From positions 1 to 46,124 of IMG/VR virus record IMGVR_UViG_3300009194_000017: a stretch of DNA of 46,124 nt; one strand, given 5' to 3'. The stretch comes from a virus. Both the position numbers and the translations under genes were made by a program. Below are positions 38,675 through 46,124 of the stretch, piece by piece. The notes below the pieces were generated by a model. It had not been told where the DNA came from. It did no database searches and worked only from the letters and a program-made list of their open reading frames with translations. Position 1 is the stretch's first letter. The number at the start of each line of letters is the position of its first letter.

Positions 38675-38947
38675 TTACTTGGACTTAGTGCCTTGAGTAG
38701 CTGTTTTAGCAAGGACTGCGTCGTCATCGCCGTCGTTACCTTCAGCTTGCTTTTCGCCTTCACTGCTCTCGGTAGCTTTTGCTTGAGAAACAGTGCAGCC
38801 ATGAAATTTGGTCAGAATCGGTTTGATTTTGCGAGCAACGTCTTCACTCACGGTCAGTTCGCCATCTTCAAAATTGTACTTACCTCCAACTTGCTGAACG
38901 CCTTTCTTAGTAGCAGCTTTTGGAAGTTTGAAAGTATAATTAGCCAT
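38675..38947 (-). CDS. Small head-region structural protein
   Basis: 90 residues; folded N-terminal half (ANYTFKLPKAATKKGVQQVG to VARKIKPILTKFHG) and a disordered acidic tail (EGEKQAEGNDGDDDAVLAKT). Small proteins of this kind between capsid and neck genes may be decoration or head-completion proteins. Function not known. GGAG about 9 nt upstream. Confidence 0.7.
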   Translation of the reverse strand: MANYTFKLPKAATKKGVQQVGGKYNFEDGELTVSEDVARKIKPILTKFHGCTVSQAKATESSEGEKQAEGNDGDDDAVLAKTATQGTKSK

Positions 38948-38965
38948 GATTTAATCTCCAGGTTT

Positions 38966-38988
38966 TAAGCCCCTCAACTAGAGGGGCT
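38966..38988 (-). terminator. Hairpin after the major capsid gene
   Basis: Perfect 9-bp stem AAGCCCCTC-AACTA-GAGGGGCTT between the capsid gene and the next gene. The T tract is weak on both strands, so it is probably a partial terminator or mRNA stabiliser that keeps capsid mRNA more abundant than downstream mRNA. Confidence 0.75.
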
Positions 38989-39001
38989 TTATCAGTTGCT
39001 T

Positions 39002-39919
39002 TTAGTTCTTAACACCAGGCGCGGCTGCGATGCCTAGTTCGCTGAACAGCGCCATACCACAGTACATCTTGACACGAGTGATTTCGTTATCCTTGGTCTC
39101 AGACTCGCCAATGTCCTTGACTTGCAGACCAAACTCACGAGATGCTGTCAGGCCACTAATACCGTGAGTACCTGAACCGTCATCGAAAGTGCCAGCGATA
39201 ATAGTGGTGGTGTTGGTAGAAGTGCCCTTAGTCTGGTCAGTCGGGATCCAGTCATTGCGGAACAGCGGAATGCCACGATACATCGGTACTTGACGACCAG
39301 ACGGCAGCGTCAGTACGTCATTAATACTCGCACCGCCAAGAGCACGTAGCAGGCTCATAAACGCACGCAGAGTACGAGCAGGCATCATGAAGTAATCGAC
39401 TTGGCCATCTTTGTCCTTGACCTGATCAATCAGTTCATCCAGTAGTTCAAATGACAGTACGGCACCGTCTGTACCAGTATCAACAGTTTGACCAGCTGGC
39501 AGCAGAGACAGCATGCCTTCGAAAGAATTACCTGTGCCATCACCGATGATCATGTTCTGCTGATACTTGCGGCCCAAAGACTTCGCCTTGGAAGCAATCT
39601 GGATGGCTTTTTGGTCTGTAAAGTTAGACTTGGTCGCTTGAATCAAGCCGTTAACTTCTGCGTCACCGATCAGAGTAGTCAGCTCAGAAGTTACACGGGT
39701 AAATTGCGCAGGGCTCTTAGCTGTGATGGTGTCGTCAACGCCAGCGAACTGAACATCGCCGAGAGTTGCTTCACGGTTGTAAGCGAGTGCGTTACCGTCA
39801 ATGCCCATGAAAGGCATTACTTCATAAATCGGGTTTACTTCAACGATGCTCTCGATAACGCCGGCGAGGAGCATATCGTTGGTCAGTTTTGCCGCTTGGG
39901 CTAGAGTTACTGATGACAT
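39002..39919 (-). CDS. Major capsid protein (HK97 fold)
   Basis: 305 residues: ANYNREATLGDVQFAG-like AYNREATLGDVQFAGVDDTI at about 45-64 and ELTTLIGDAEVNGLIQATKS match the HK97-fold phage capsid family common in siphophages. IGDGTGNSFEGMLSLLPAGQ and YRGIPLFRNDWIPTD are also characteristic. GGAG 7 nt upstream, and a hairpin both before and after the gene suggest strong, independent expression. Confidence 0.9.
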   Translation of the reverse strand: MSSVTLAQAAKLTNDMLLAGVIESIVEVNPIYEVMPFMGIDGNALAYNREATLGDVQFAGVDDTITAKSPAQFTRVTSELTTLIGDAEVNGLIQATKSNFTDQKAIQIASKAKSLGRKYQQNMIIGDGTGNSFEGMLSLLPAGQTVDTGTDGAVLSFELLDELIDQVKDKDGQVDYFMMPARTLRAFMSLLRALGGASINDVLTLPSGRQVPMYRGIPLFRNDWIPTDQTKGTSTNTTTIIAGTFDDGSGTHGISGLTASREFGLQVKDIGESETKDNEITRVKMYCGMALFSELGIAAAPGVKN

Positions 39920-40011
39920 TTTAAGTCTCCAAAATTAATTTTTAATTCATCGAAAAGCTCCTCACCGAGGAATTCTGTCGATCTTACTAAGACCTTATAT
40001 CCTAATTATGA

Positions 40012-40049
40012 TCCATGGCTATCGCAATTAACACCTGGATAACCATGGA
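40012..40049 (-). promoter_or_regulatory. Hairpin in the capsid gene leader
   Basis: Read leftward: TCCATGGTTATC, a 14-nt loop, GATAGCCATGGA, an almost perfect 12-bp stem with one G-T pair. It lies in the 139-bp gap between the scaffold and capsid genes. TTGCGA and GGATATAAG near 40025 and 39998 could form a weak promoter. It may be a processing or stabilising structure. Confidence 0.5.
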
Positions 40050-40058
40050 CCTTAAAGG

Positions 40059-40748
40059 TTAGCTCAAGCCTTGAGAAATCTTTTGTGAGGCAGACAGTTT
40101 AGACATGTCAACTCGAGATCCGCTGTTGTTACGAGCGCCACCGCCTTCTGAACCTTTGAACAGGTGTGGAGCTTCTTTGGCCAAACCTTTCAGCCATTCA
40201 CTCATCGGCATTGGATCAGAGCCATTACGACCATAAATCACTTGGCCTTTAGAGTCAATTGGCAGGATTTCACCGTCTACAAGTTTATAGACTTGACGAG
40301 CACGGCTCTCAATATCGTCCAGCGCGCTCTCGTACGCTCCCACTTTGATTGCTTTACCCTGCAATTCAGATGATAGCAGCGTCTTCTCAAGCTTGCTCTG
40401 AGCGTCTCCAAGCTTACTCTCATACTCTTTAATCTTTTCGTCATACTCAGATTGAAGTGTTTGAACGCGTTGCTGAACGGCCTCATCAACCTTGCCAGAT
40501 TCAACAAGTTTGGACTCATCGACTTTGCGCTTCAGATCAAGCAGCTCTTGATATTGATCCGGATCAACGCCTTTATACTGCTCCATGGTTTTCATGAGCT
40601 CAATGTTCTTGTCACGGAACTCATCGAGTCGAGCTTTTGGCACTACGCCTTCAACTTGCAGCGCGTATTTACCGTCGTCAGTTTGCTCATAGAATCCACG
40701 AGCGCTTTCATCGACATTGTTAATGTCATCTACGATATACTTCAACAT
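40059..40748 (-). CDS. Scaffolding protein
   Basis: 229 residues. Mostly charged coiled coil (YDEKIKEYESKLGDAQSKLE in the middle), GRNGSDPMPMSEWLKGLAKE near the C-terminus, then a Gly/Ser/Asn-rich end. Position between portal and capsid genes and the composition are those of phage scaffolding proteins. GGAGAG upstream. Confidence 0.88.
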   Translation of the reverse strand: MLKYIVDDINNVDESARGFYEQTDDGKYALQVEGVVPKARLDEFRDKNIELMKTMEQYKGVDPDQYQELLDLKRKVDESKLVESGKVDEAVQQRVQTLQSEYDEKIKEYESKLGDAQSKLEKTLLSSELQGKAIKVGAYESALDDIESRARQVYKLVDGEILPIDSKGQVIYGRNGSDPMPMSEWLKGLAKEAPHLFKGSEGGGARNNSGSRVDMSKLSASQKISQGLS

Positions 40749-40751
40749 AAG

Positions 40752-42083
40752 TTACTCTCCAGGTTTTTGGTTTTGCAAGATTTTACTTGCTGCTTCATCT
40801 GCGCTGGTTCCGTCTGGATAAACTTCACCAGCAAGGTAAATTTGTACAAGTGTTTCTAGATCAATTGCACCTTCACGATACAGTTCAAACCACTTTCTAG
40901 CTTCTCCAGCATCTAGTCGATCAGCTACAAATTGCTTATCGAGTGTAATTGTCGGAGCTTCTTCGTCTTGGAAGTCAGCAACAATCCAAAAGATTCGATT
41001 CAAAGCTTGCTCAACAACATCTACGATGTCACGTAGCGATGCTGACTCGGCATTAAATCTGAGCGTAATGGCTTCAGATGATTCAGAGCCATTCGGCGAC
41101 TCTTGAAGAGCCTTAGCTGAAAGACTAACCATTTGACGCTCTTTGTCATCTAGCGCCTTTTCCAACGCTTTCAAGCCTTGACCAGTAAACTCCAAGAACT
41201 TAGCATCGGTATTACGACCTGGGATAACTAGTAGCTCTGATGAGCCAAGATACAGTGTCTTGTCAGCTTCAGCATTCAGGATAACTGGCGTCGGCAAGCC
41301 TACAAAGTGGCGGCCATTCTCGAGATCAGCGCCAGTCATGTAGTGAGAATGGTTGACATTTGCAACGTCTAGCATCGCTGGCTTTGAGTCTTTAAAATTC
41401 AAGCCAAGATGTGACATAGGCACGAACGGAATATAATTAATCCTTTGGCCACGATTCGTTGGTCGAATAGTTTCTATCAACTCATCATTCGCGTCATAGA
41501 CCTTTTGAATGTATAGCATCTCGCCATCAACTTCCTCAAATCCAAGGACTCGATAGCGTACAACTTCAGCCAAATCAAATGGGTCTTCAGCGTCTACAGC
41601 TTCGAACGAAGTCTCACGCAGTGTAATCCATTCATGGCCAAAGTCGTCGCTCCAATTACGAATATCTTCAGCTTGATAGATTGTGTAATGCGGCCATCCA
41701 TCGGGGCCTTGATTTGGGTCTCTGTCAATTAACACGCCACAGCGTGTCATGAGACACATTTCAAACATGAGGCGCTTCTTAAGCTCCGTCAAGTCCATCT
41801 CAGGATTTGACTTGATAAAGTCAAGTACAGGACCTTTGTTATCAAATGATGCAGGCTTAGACATCGCCAAACCGATCATGGCTGATGTAGTCTTTGAAAT
41901 AATGGAGAAGAACAACGCTCGACGTTTATAGTCGTCATAATCAGCTTTATTCTGAGCTTTAAGTTGCTTCAGATAAAGTGGGCCTTTAGCTTTAACCACG
42001 TCTTCGCCAAAATAAAAGTCACGGATCTTTGTATACTGACTAATCCGCATATCGTAAACTGGATGTGTACTTGAAACTGGCAT
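40752..42083 (-). CDS. Portal protein (DUF4055-like)
   Basis: 443 residues. N-terminus SSTHPVYDMRISQYTKIRDF, IGLAMSKPASFDNKGP and the helical C-terminal half (SSEAITLRFNAESASLRDIV, then EEAPTITLDKQFVADRLDAG) match the DUF4055 portal family. Forms the dodecameric ring through which terminase pumps DNA. It follows the terminase gene by 3 bp. Confidence 0.9.
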   Translation of the reverse strand: MPVSSTHPVYDMRISQYTKIRDFYFGEDVVKAKGPLYLKQLKAQNKADYDDYKRRALFFSIISKTTSAMIGLAMSKPASFDNKGPVLDFIKSNPEMDLTELKKRLMFEMCLMTRCGVLIDRDPNQGPDGWPHYTIYQAEDIRNWSDDFGHEWITLRETSFEAVDAEDPFDLAEVVRYRVLGFEEVDGEMLYIQKVYDANDELIETIRPTNRGQRINYIPFVPMSHLGLNFKDSKPAMLDVANVNHSHYMTGADLENGRHFVGLPTPVILNAEADKTLYLGSSELLVIPGRNTDAKFLEFTGQGLKALEKALDDKERQMVSLSAKALQESPNGSESSEAITLRFNAESASLRDIVDVVEQALNRIFWIVADFQDEEAPTITLDKQFVADRLDAGEARKWFELYREGAIDLETLVQIYLAGEVYPDGTSADEAASKILQNQKPGE

Positions 42084-42086
42084 AAT

Positions 42087-43514
42087 TTAGGCTCCAGCCG
42101 TCTGGCCAACTTTAATTGTGTTTGAAGATCTTAGAAGTCTATAACGAATAACATCCCAGCAGTGATCTTCGCCTTTAGTGTCTACGTCTTCAGGATTCTT
42201 TTTACAAGTCTCAAGATTGGGAATTGTCCTGATACTTGCATTGCAAGTGGCAAAGAAAAATAGACCGGGTTGCTCCATTGGCCGCTTCGTAGCATTTTGT
42301 AAACGACCACGCATCAAGTCAACACCACGAATCCGTGAGCCTTGACTCTTGTCAGCTCTTACAAAATAGACACTTGAAAGTTCGATCTGTTCTGCGATAC
42401 TATCTTGACCTGGCTCTGCTGAGAAGATTGAATTATCAGCAGGGCCTGGCTTAACTCGATGATACCATGGGCGCTTTGCTTCTTGGTCATGGATCCTTTG
42501 ACCTTGCTCTGTGCCTGAAAGCCTAAGCCCTTGGTGCTGGTCATCCGCAAAATATAGTTCATCGATCGCAAATAACGTGCCTGCAGGCACCCAGCATTCT
42601 CTATTTCTATGGTCTAAGAACGTCTCCCCGTTTGACTCCGCAAACCAAATACATGCTGCAGGTGCGCTTGACCCATAGTCATAGCACCGATCAATCCGCC
42701 ATTCTTTTGGAATTGGGAATGGTTCAACTACATGAATCCGTGGATCCCATACGTCAGAGAACTTGCCACCTGAAAGAATATTCCAGTCACCATCGATCAT
42801 GGCTTGGACAAGTTTTTCGTCGCCCATACCTTTGACACGTTCGACGTAGTCAGGGTCAGTTTCCATCATGACTTTGTTATCAGTCAACTTCGATGGGATA
42901 TAAGCCCTAAGCATGCCGCCGTCATCGACGGGCGCTCTATGAACTTTATAAGGTCCATGGTCTACAAAGTTCTGCTTGAAGTAGAAGTGACCAACGCCAC
43001 CTGGGTTACTTCCGTACAAGATTCTTGGTAGCTTACCTCTAAGATGCTCAGGCACACTTAACGAGCCAAGACGTACACGTGAGCGTAAGAAGCCGACCAT
43101 ATATTTTGAAAAGTGCGTCGCCTCATCGATAATCAGCAAACCAATCTGCGCACCTTGATACTGGTGCACATCACCTTCATATTGGCTATGCGCCAACTGA
43201 ATACGGCTGCCGTTCCAAAACTCAAATGAGTTATCAGATTTTGACCACTTAACATCGCCAGCATCAATCAGTGGCTTGAGCATCTCCAAGAAGCCACCTG
43301 GCGTGTAGATATGGTTCGCCAAAATCTCCTTATAAGTCCTACGAAACAGGTAAGTAATCAGACCAGGCACTTCAATGCTGAAGTATATCGCCGCAACACG
43401 AGCTAGATAACTCTTACCGCCGCCCATGGCTCCGCCATACAGAATCTCATTGGCTTCTGTCATGAGCGTTTCGGCTTGATTCTCGTAGAGCTGAAAATTA
43501 GTCGTCTGAGTCAC
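42087..43514 (-). CDS. terL: Terminase large subunit
   Basis: 475 residues from a GTG at 43514 with AGAGG about 8 nt upstream; an in-frame TTG at 43529 is less likely. ATPase: Walker A GGAMGGGKS, Walker B LLIIDEATHF, YGSNPGG (motif III). Nuclease: RCYDYGSSAP, FAIDELYF and the late Asp in CWDVIRYR. It cuts and packages phage DNA. The packaging type cannot be read from sequence, but repeats at the window ends are of interest for it. Confidence 0.95.
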   Translation of the reverse strand: MTQTTNFQLYENQAETLMTEANEILYGGAMGGGKSYLARVAAIYFSIEVPGLITYLFRRTYKEILANHIYTPGGFLEMLKPLIDAGDVKWSKSDNSFEFWNGSRIQLAHSQYEGDVHQYQGAQIGLLIIDEATHFSKYMVGFLRSRVRLGSLSVPEHLRGKLPRILYGSNPGGVGHFYFKQNFVDHGPYKVHRAPVDDGGMLRAYIPSKLTDNKVMMETDPDYVERVKGMGDEKLVQAMIDGDWNILSGGKFSDVWDPRIHVVEPFPIPKEWRIDRCYDYGSSAPAACIWFAESNGETFLDHRNRECWVPAGTLFAIDELYFADDQHQGLRLSGTEQGQRIHDQEAKRPWYHRVKPGPADNSIFSAEPGQDSIAEQIELSSVYFVRADKSQGSRIRGVDLMRGRLQNATKRPMEQPGLFFFATCNASIRTIPNLETCKKNPEDVDTKGEDHCWDVIRYRLLRSSNTIKVGQTAGA

Positions 43515-43824
43515 GATAAGCCTCTTCAACAGCTACGTCCGTAATGTCCTCGCCTTCTAAGTACGTAGAACCACGCTCTATGCGCGAAGGCTTATCGGGG
43601 AACATTGAAATAACGACGCGGCGTTGCTCGTCACCGTCAGATTTCATCTCGACAGATTTAAGCTCAGGCTCGATAAACTTGCTGATTGTCTTGTGACATT
43701 CGAATTGTAGCTTCAAATCCGCATCTTCGTTATGCGCGATCCTAGCCATGGACACAAGAGGATGGTATTCAGGGTATTCTGCCCTGATTAGTGCCAGCAA
43801 ATGGTCCCCATTGCTTCTGCTCAT
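43498..43824 (-). CDS. Putative terminase small subunit
   Basis: 108 residues directly before terL, overlapping its start. Helical N-terminal part (DHLLALIRAEYPEYHPLVSM, then AHNEDADLKLQFECHKTISK FIEPELKSVEM) resembles small terminase or terminase-associated proteins; the C-terminus is acidic. Called mainly from position and helical pattern. It overlaps the upstream frame by ATGA. Confidence 0.65.
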   Translation of the reverse strand: MSRSNGDHLLALIRAEYPEYHPLVSMARIAHNEDADLKLQFECHKTISKFIEPELKSVEMKSDGDEQRRVVISMFPDKPSRIERGSTYLEGEDITDVAVEEAYRDSDD

Positions 43825-44698
43825 TTCTGCCTCCCACCGATCGGCGCCGAGCGTTTGTTCGCTTGCGATCGCCTTACCAGCGACTGTAGTAGCTTGGATG
43901 CGACCTCATCACGATCTCTTTGTAAGTCTTGAGATGCTGGCGGTAAGCAATCGACACCGTCGAACTCATTATAAGCTGATACATATACGTTAGACATCCG
44001 CATCAATGTCTCAGCTTCCCAGATCTCAAACTCATACTTAAAGACTTCGCTATAAGCCTTTATATCCATCGGTGACATTGTAGTCATGCCAAAACCTGTG
44101 CTCTTCGACAGACCTATACTGACACCAATGTTTAGCAAATACTGTGCGGTACAATCTGGAACAACTAGCCTGAAATCGTCAGGGTCATGGTTTGAAATCT
44201 TCTTGTACCGACTTTCTTCATTCTTCCCTTCCGATGCCTTGCTGTGAAGCCATGCAATATGTCGCACGGCTTCACAGAGTTCATCGGTTACTTCTTCAAA
44301 AAATTTGCACGGTCCTGCTGGAAGTTAGCAAGTTGCTCACGCAGCCAGCTATGCTTGTTCAGCAAATCCATGGCGTTCTGACGGTTACACTCAAGCTCTT
44401 GGCCATCCATCATGATGCCTTCCCAGGATACAATCGCATTTGCAACCTGTGAGGTCAGCCGACGATCAATGTCCTCAGGATCGAGTTGGCCACCTTTACG
44501 CTTCTTCATCGATGCACGAAGCATTTCGTTCTGATGCTTACGCACTTTGTCTGAGTCAGGACCCAAAACAGTAATCGTAACGGCTACGTCCTTGCCATCA
44601 ACTTGAACGTATGCAGGCTCTTCAGTATACGGGTCAATTACGTGGTACTTAGCGCCTTGGTTTGAGTCTTCAACAGTATTAATACTTCCAAAATCCAT
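43821..44698 (-). CDS. Tail assembly chaperone, long frameshift form (GT-like)
   Basis: Reading frame 0 from 44698 to the slippery heptamer at 44306-44300, then the -1 frame to the stop at 43821, gives 292 residues: 133 shared with the short form and 159 new (beginning FEEVTDELCEAVRHIAWLHS). The new part is helical and basic at its end (RSQANKRSAPIGGRQK). Without the shift this frame has no good start; a GTG at 44267 lacks a strong ribosome binding site. As in lambda, the long form likely recruits tail tube subunits to the tape measure protein. Confidence 0.8.
44288..44698 (-). CDS. Tail assembly chaperone, short form (G-like)
   Basis: 136 residues from MDFGSIN (44698), GAGG just upstream. 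The helical C-terminal half (AIVSWEGIMMDGQELECNRQ, then LLNKHSWLREQLANF and DRANF) is typical of siphophage tail assembly chaperones. The frame ends LKK at 44288 just after a slippery site, as for lambda gpG. A longer form is made by -1 frameshifting. Confidence 0.85.
   Translation of the reverse strand: MDFGSINTVEDSNQGAKYHVIDPYTEEPAYVQVDGKDVAVTITVLGPDSDKVRKHQNEMLRASMKKRKGGQLDPEDIDRRLTSQVANAIVSWEGIMMDGQELECNRQNAMDLLNKHSWLREQLANFQQDRANFLKK
44300..44306 (-). promoter_or_regulatory. Programmed -1 frameshift site
   Basis: Read leftward: A AAT TTT in the frame of the chaperone gene, a canonical X XXY YYZ heptamer, followed by TTG AAG AAG and the frame-0 stop. The overlap lets -1 shifted ribosomes continue into the GT frame. 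Confidence 0.8.
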
Positions 44699-44705
44699 GG
44701 TGACC

Positions 44706-44978
44706 TCACTTATCTTCGTTATATGGGACCAGCTTGTAGCCTCTGCTTTGCGCCAACTCTTCGAGTGACTTACAATCGAAAAGCGGTAGTAATCTTTCAA
44801 GCTTGGTATCCGAATGCAACGCAACTTCAATCGTAGCCGTCACAATTTCATTAGGCCGAAATTTAACATCAATTGCCATGATGTCTTCAATCTCGTGCCC
44901 AGTATCCGTAAACACTTTTAATCCATTAGCGACTGTTAATTGATGCCCTTCCTTGGGCATCACGATCTTTACTGACAT
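44706..44978 (-). CDS. Small tail-region protein
   Basis: 90 residues, beta-rich N-terminal half (MSVKIVMPKEGHQLTVANGL, then NEIVTATIEVALHSDTKL) and helix at the end. It lies between tail tube and tail chaperone genes; function unknown. It starts in the last base of the tail tube stop (overlap of 1 nt). Confidence 0.7.
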   Translation of the reverse strand: MSVKIVMPKEGHQLTVANGLKVFTDTGHEIEDIMAIDVKFRPNEIVTATIEVALHSDTKLERLLPLFDCKSLEELAQSRGYKLVPYNEDK

Positions 44979-45436
44979 TACGGAGCAGTGCCTTCGATGA
45001 TGTCGTTGTCAATTTCCAGAACAGTAGTTGCGCTGGTAATTTGATCAACAGAACCTACACTGGTTTTATACGACATGACTTGCGCGGTTGTGTAAACAGG
45101 CGTGCCGTCTTGCAGCGTAATCATAATCGAATAGCTGTTGTCATCGTCTTGCGCAGTTTGCAGCATGGTCTGACCTGCGTCTGTGACGTCACGAGCCATT
45201 TGCAGCGTGATGGAGCCATCGTTGAAAGAGCCTTTACGCTTAACAGTGCGGCGATCTTTCAACGGGTTGTGGGTTACAAGATTATACTCACGACCAAATT
45301 CGCCGAGGTCAGTAATTTCACCAACCTCTGTCCATGATATGCTTACATCTGTAAAACCAACAGCGTCGTGCGTTGGCGGAAGACTTGCCGATATAGACAA
45401 AAAGCTACCAGCTGAAGTTTGTGCATTTGAAGCCAT
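44978..45436 (-). CDS. Major tail (tube) protein
   Basis: 152 residues. LGEFGREYNLVTHNPLKDRR, KGSFNDGSITLQMARDVTDA and GTPVYTTAQVMSYKTSVGSV with DQITSATTVLEI are hallmark sequences of a siphophage tail tube protein. First gene of the late leftward operon. AGGAGA about 6 nt upstream and TATAGT near 45468. Confidence 0.9.
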   Translation of the reverse strand: MASNAQTSAGSFLSISASLPPTHDAVGFTDVSISWTEVGEITDLGEFGREYNLVTHNPLKDRRTVKRKGSFNDGSITLQMARDVTDAGQTMLQTAQDDDNSYSIMITLQDGTPVYTTAQVMSYKTSVGSVDQITSATTVLEIDNDIIEGTAP

Positions 45437-45467
45437 GATCTTCTCCTAAAATTAGCCGATGGATATA

Positions 45468-45476
45468 ACTATACCA
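45468..45476 (-). promoter_or_regulatory. Putative late promoter (extended -10)
   Basis: Read leftward: TGG followed by TATAGT (45468-45473), about 30 nt before the tail tube start. It resembles the extended -10 at 999-1007. No clear -35 box, so a phage-encoded activator may be needed. Confidence 0.5.
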
Positions 45477-46006
45477 TGCTTTGAATTCATGGATACAGCG
45501 GAATACATCGACCATGATTGGTTGACATTGAGATTCTATCTCTTTAGCATTATAACCACAAGTTAGCTCCATGGATCTAAGGATCTTCAGGGACCAAGGG
45601 CTTAGTGCTTGGCGCATCTTATTAAGATCTAGGCACTTTGCGCTTGGCACACGATCTACGCGCTTGGCACACGATCTATGCGCTTGGCACCACGCGTGCA
45701 GTAAAGTTGCCGTTCTGGAAAATTTCCCGGGCTAATAGCCGGCGCCGCTGGGAACCTGGTGGCCCCCGTTATTGATTCTCATTATCGTTTATGCCTTCAT
45801 TGTCGTTATCGCTATCATTTAACAATCACTTAGCACTCAGCACTCAGTGTCAAAGAGCAGGGCGTGTCATCAGTAAATAGTAATCACTGTCACTTAGCAC
45901 TTGGTATCGCTTAACAATCACTGCCACTTAGCACTCAGTGCCAAGTGCAAAGCACTATCATTTGCGAATGATTATCATAATCACTTAGCACCTAGTGCCA
46001 CGTGTT
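45474..46006. other. Right non-coding region
   Basis: No credible gene; the 81-codon leftward frame 45405-45650 overlaps the tail tube start and has no ribosome binding site. The region holds TCCATGGA (45571-45578), a 20-bp tandem repeat (45641-45690), a GC-rich dyad GCCGGC near 45739, and many CACTTAGCACT, AACAATCACT and CAGTGCCAAG words, with degenerate relatives of the 23-bp end repeat (for example AATGATTATC near 45967). Confidence 0.7.
45641..45690. repeat. 20-bp tandem repeat, 2.5 copies
   Basis: CGCTTGGCACACGATCTACG at 45641-45660, the same with one change at 45661-45680, and a half copy to 45690. The unit contains the CTTGGCAC word common to both genome ends. Confidence 0.9.
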
Positions 46007-46124
46007 AATGATTGTCGCTATTAAGTGTTAATGATTGTCGCTATTAAGTGTTAATGATTGTCGCTATTAAGTGTTAATGATTGTCGCTATTAAGTGTTAA
46101 TGATTGTCGCTATTAAGTGTTAAT
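46007..46124. repeat. Right-end 23-bp tandem repeat array
   Basis: Five exact copies of the unit seen at 1-92, plus AAT, the start of a sixth. The last 95 bases equal the first 95 bases, so the two ends can be joined in register, giving a single array of about ten copies in a circular or terminally redundant molecule. Confidence 0.95.

Noticed and set aside
45405-45650. 81-codon leftward frame before the tail tube gene
   Set aside because: It overlaps the tail tube start and its putative promoter and has no ribosome binding site.
1-46124. tRNA genes, integrase or lysogeny module
   Set aside because: I found no cloverleaf-like segments by eye and no recombinase, excisionase or CI-plus-integrase arrangement; the one XRE-like gene alone does not show lysogeny.

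Overview
This window looks like a complete or near-complete genome of a lytic, long-tailed dsDNA phage of about 46 kb. It has one full set of siphovirus head, neck and tail genes, a single lysis cassette, its own replication genes, and no integrase or excisionase. The late proteins (glycine-rich fibre tip, tail chaperone, nested spanins, and a minor tail protein of a type common in Pseudomonas phages) suggest a gammaproteobacterial, perhaps Pseudomonas-like, host; that is inference from protein style, not proof. Both ends of the window lie inside the same 23-bp tandem repeat, so the molecule may be circular or circularly permuted, or an assembly may have been cut at this array.

Layout. (1) 1-1254: left repeat array, then two small rightward genes, each with its own terminator. 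(2) 1255-3123: about 1.9 kb without credible genes, packed with tandem, direct and inverted repeats; the best candidate for an origin or other cis-acting region. (3) 3124-11612: leftward early region of about 20 small genes, mostly of unknown function, with several sigma70-like promoters and two strong terminators; several genes have HTH-like segments. (4) 11760-26879: rightward replication and DNA-metabolism region: prim-pol primase/helicase, family A DNA polymerase, HNH homing endonuclease, Cas4-like nuclease, VRR-NUC nuclease, SNF2-type helicase, likely ssDNA-binding protein, then a tightly overlapping nucleotide-modification operon and a DNA ligase. (5) 26880-27154: convergent junction holding two copies of a dispersed hairpin element. 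(6) 27155-45436: leftward late region, in order of transcription: tail tube, tail chaperone with a -1 frameshift, terminase, portal, scaffold, capsid, neck, tail terminator, tape measure, tail tip and fibres, endolysin, holin, spanins. (7) 45437-46124: non-coding right end and repeat array.

The most notable system is the operon at 21821-25815. It encodes a NodU/TobZ-type carbamoyltransferase, a MazG-like pyrophosphatase, a dNMP kinase-like P-loop protein, a thymidylate-synthase-fold enzyme whose nucleotide-recognition Asn is replaced by Asp as in dCMP hydroxymethylases, and a dCMP deaminase. Together they predict that the phage makes 5-hydroxymethyl-dCMP, polymerises it, and carbamoylates the hydroxymethyl group to give 5-carbamoyloxymethylcytosine in its DNA. 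A second unusual feature is a family of at least five (probably six) dispersed elements sharing the core AGCCCGTAGGGTAAYAT. In most copies the core lies between inverted-repeat arms whose sequences differ but still pair, and copies occur in both orientations in gaps across the genome.
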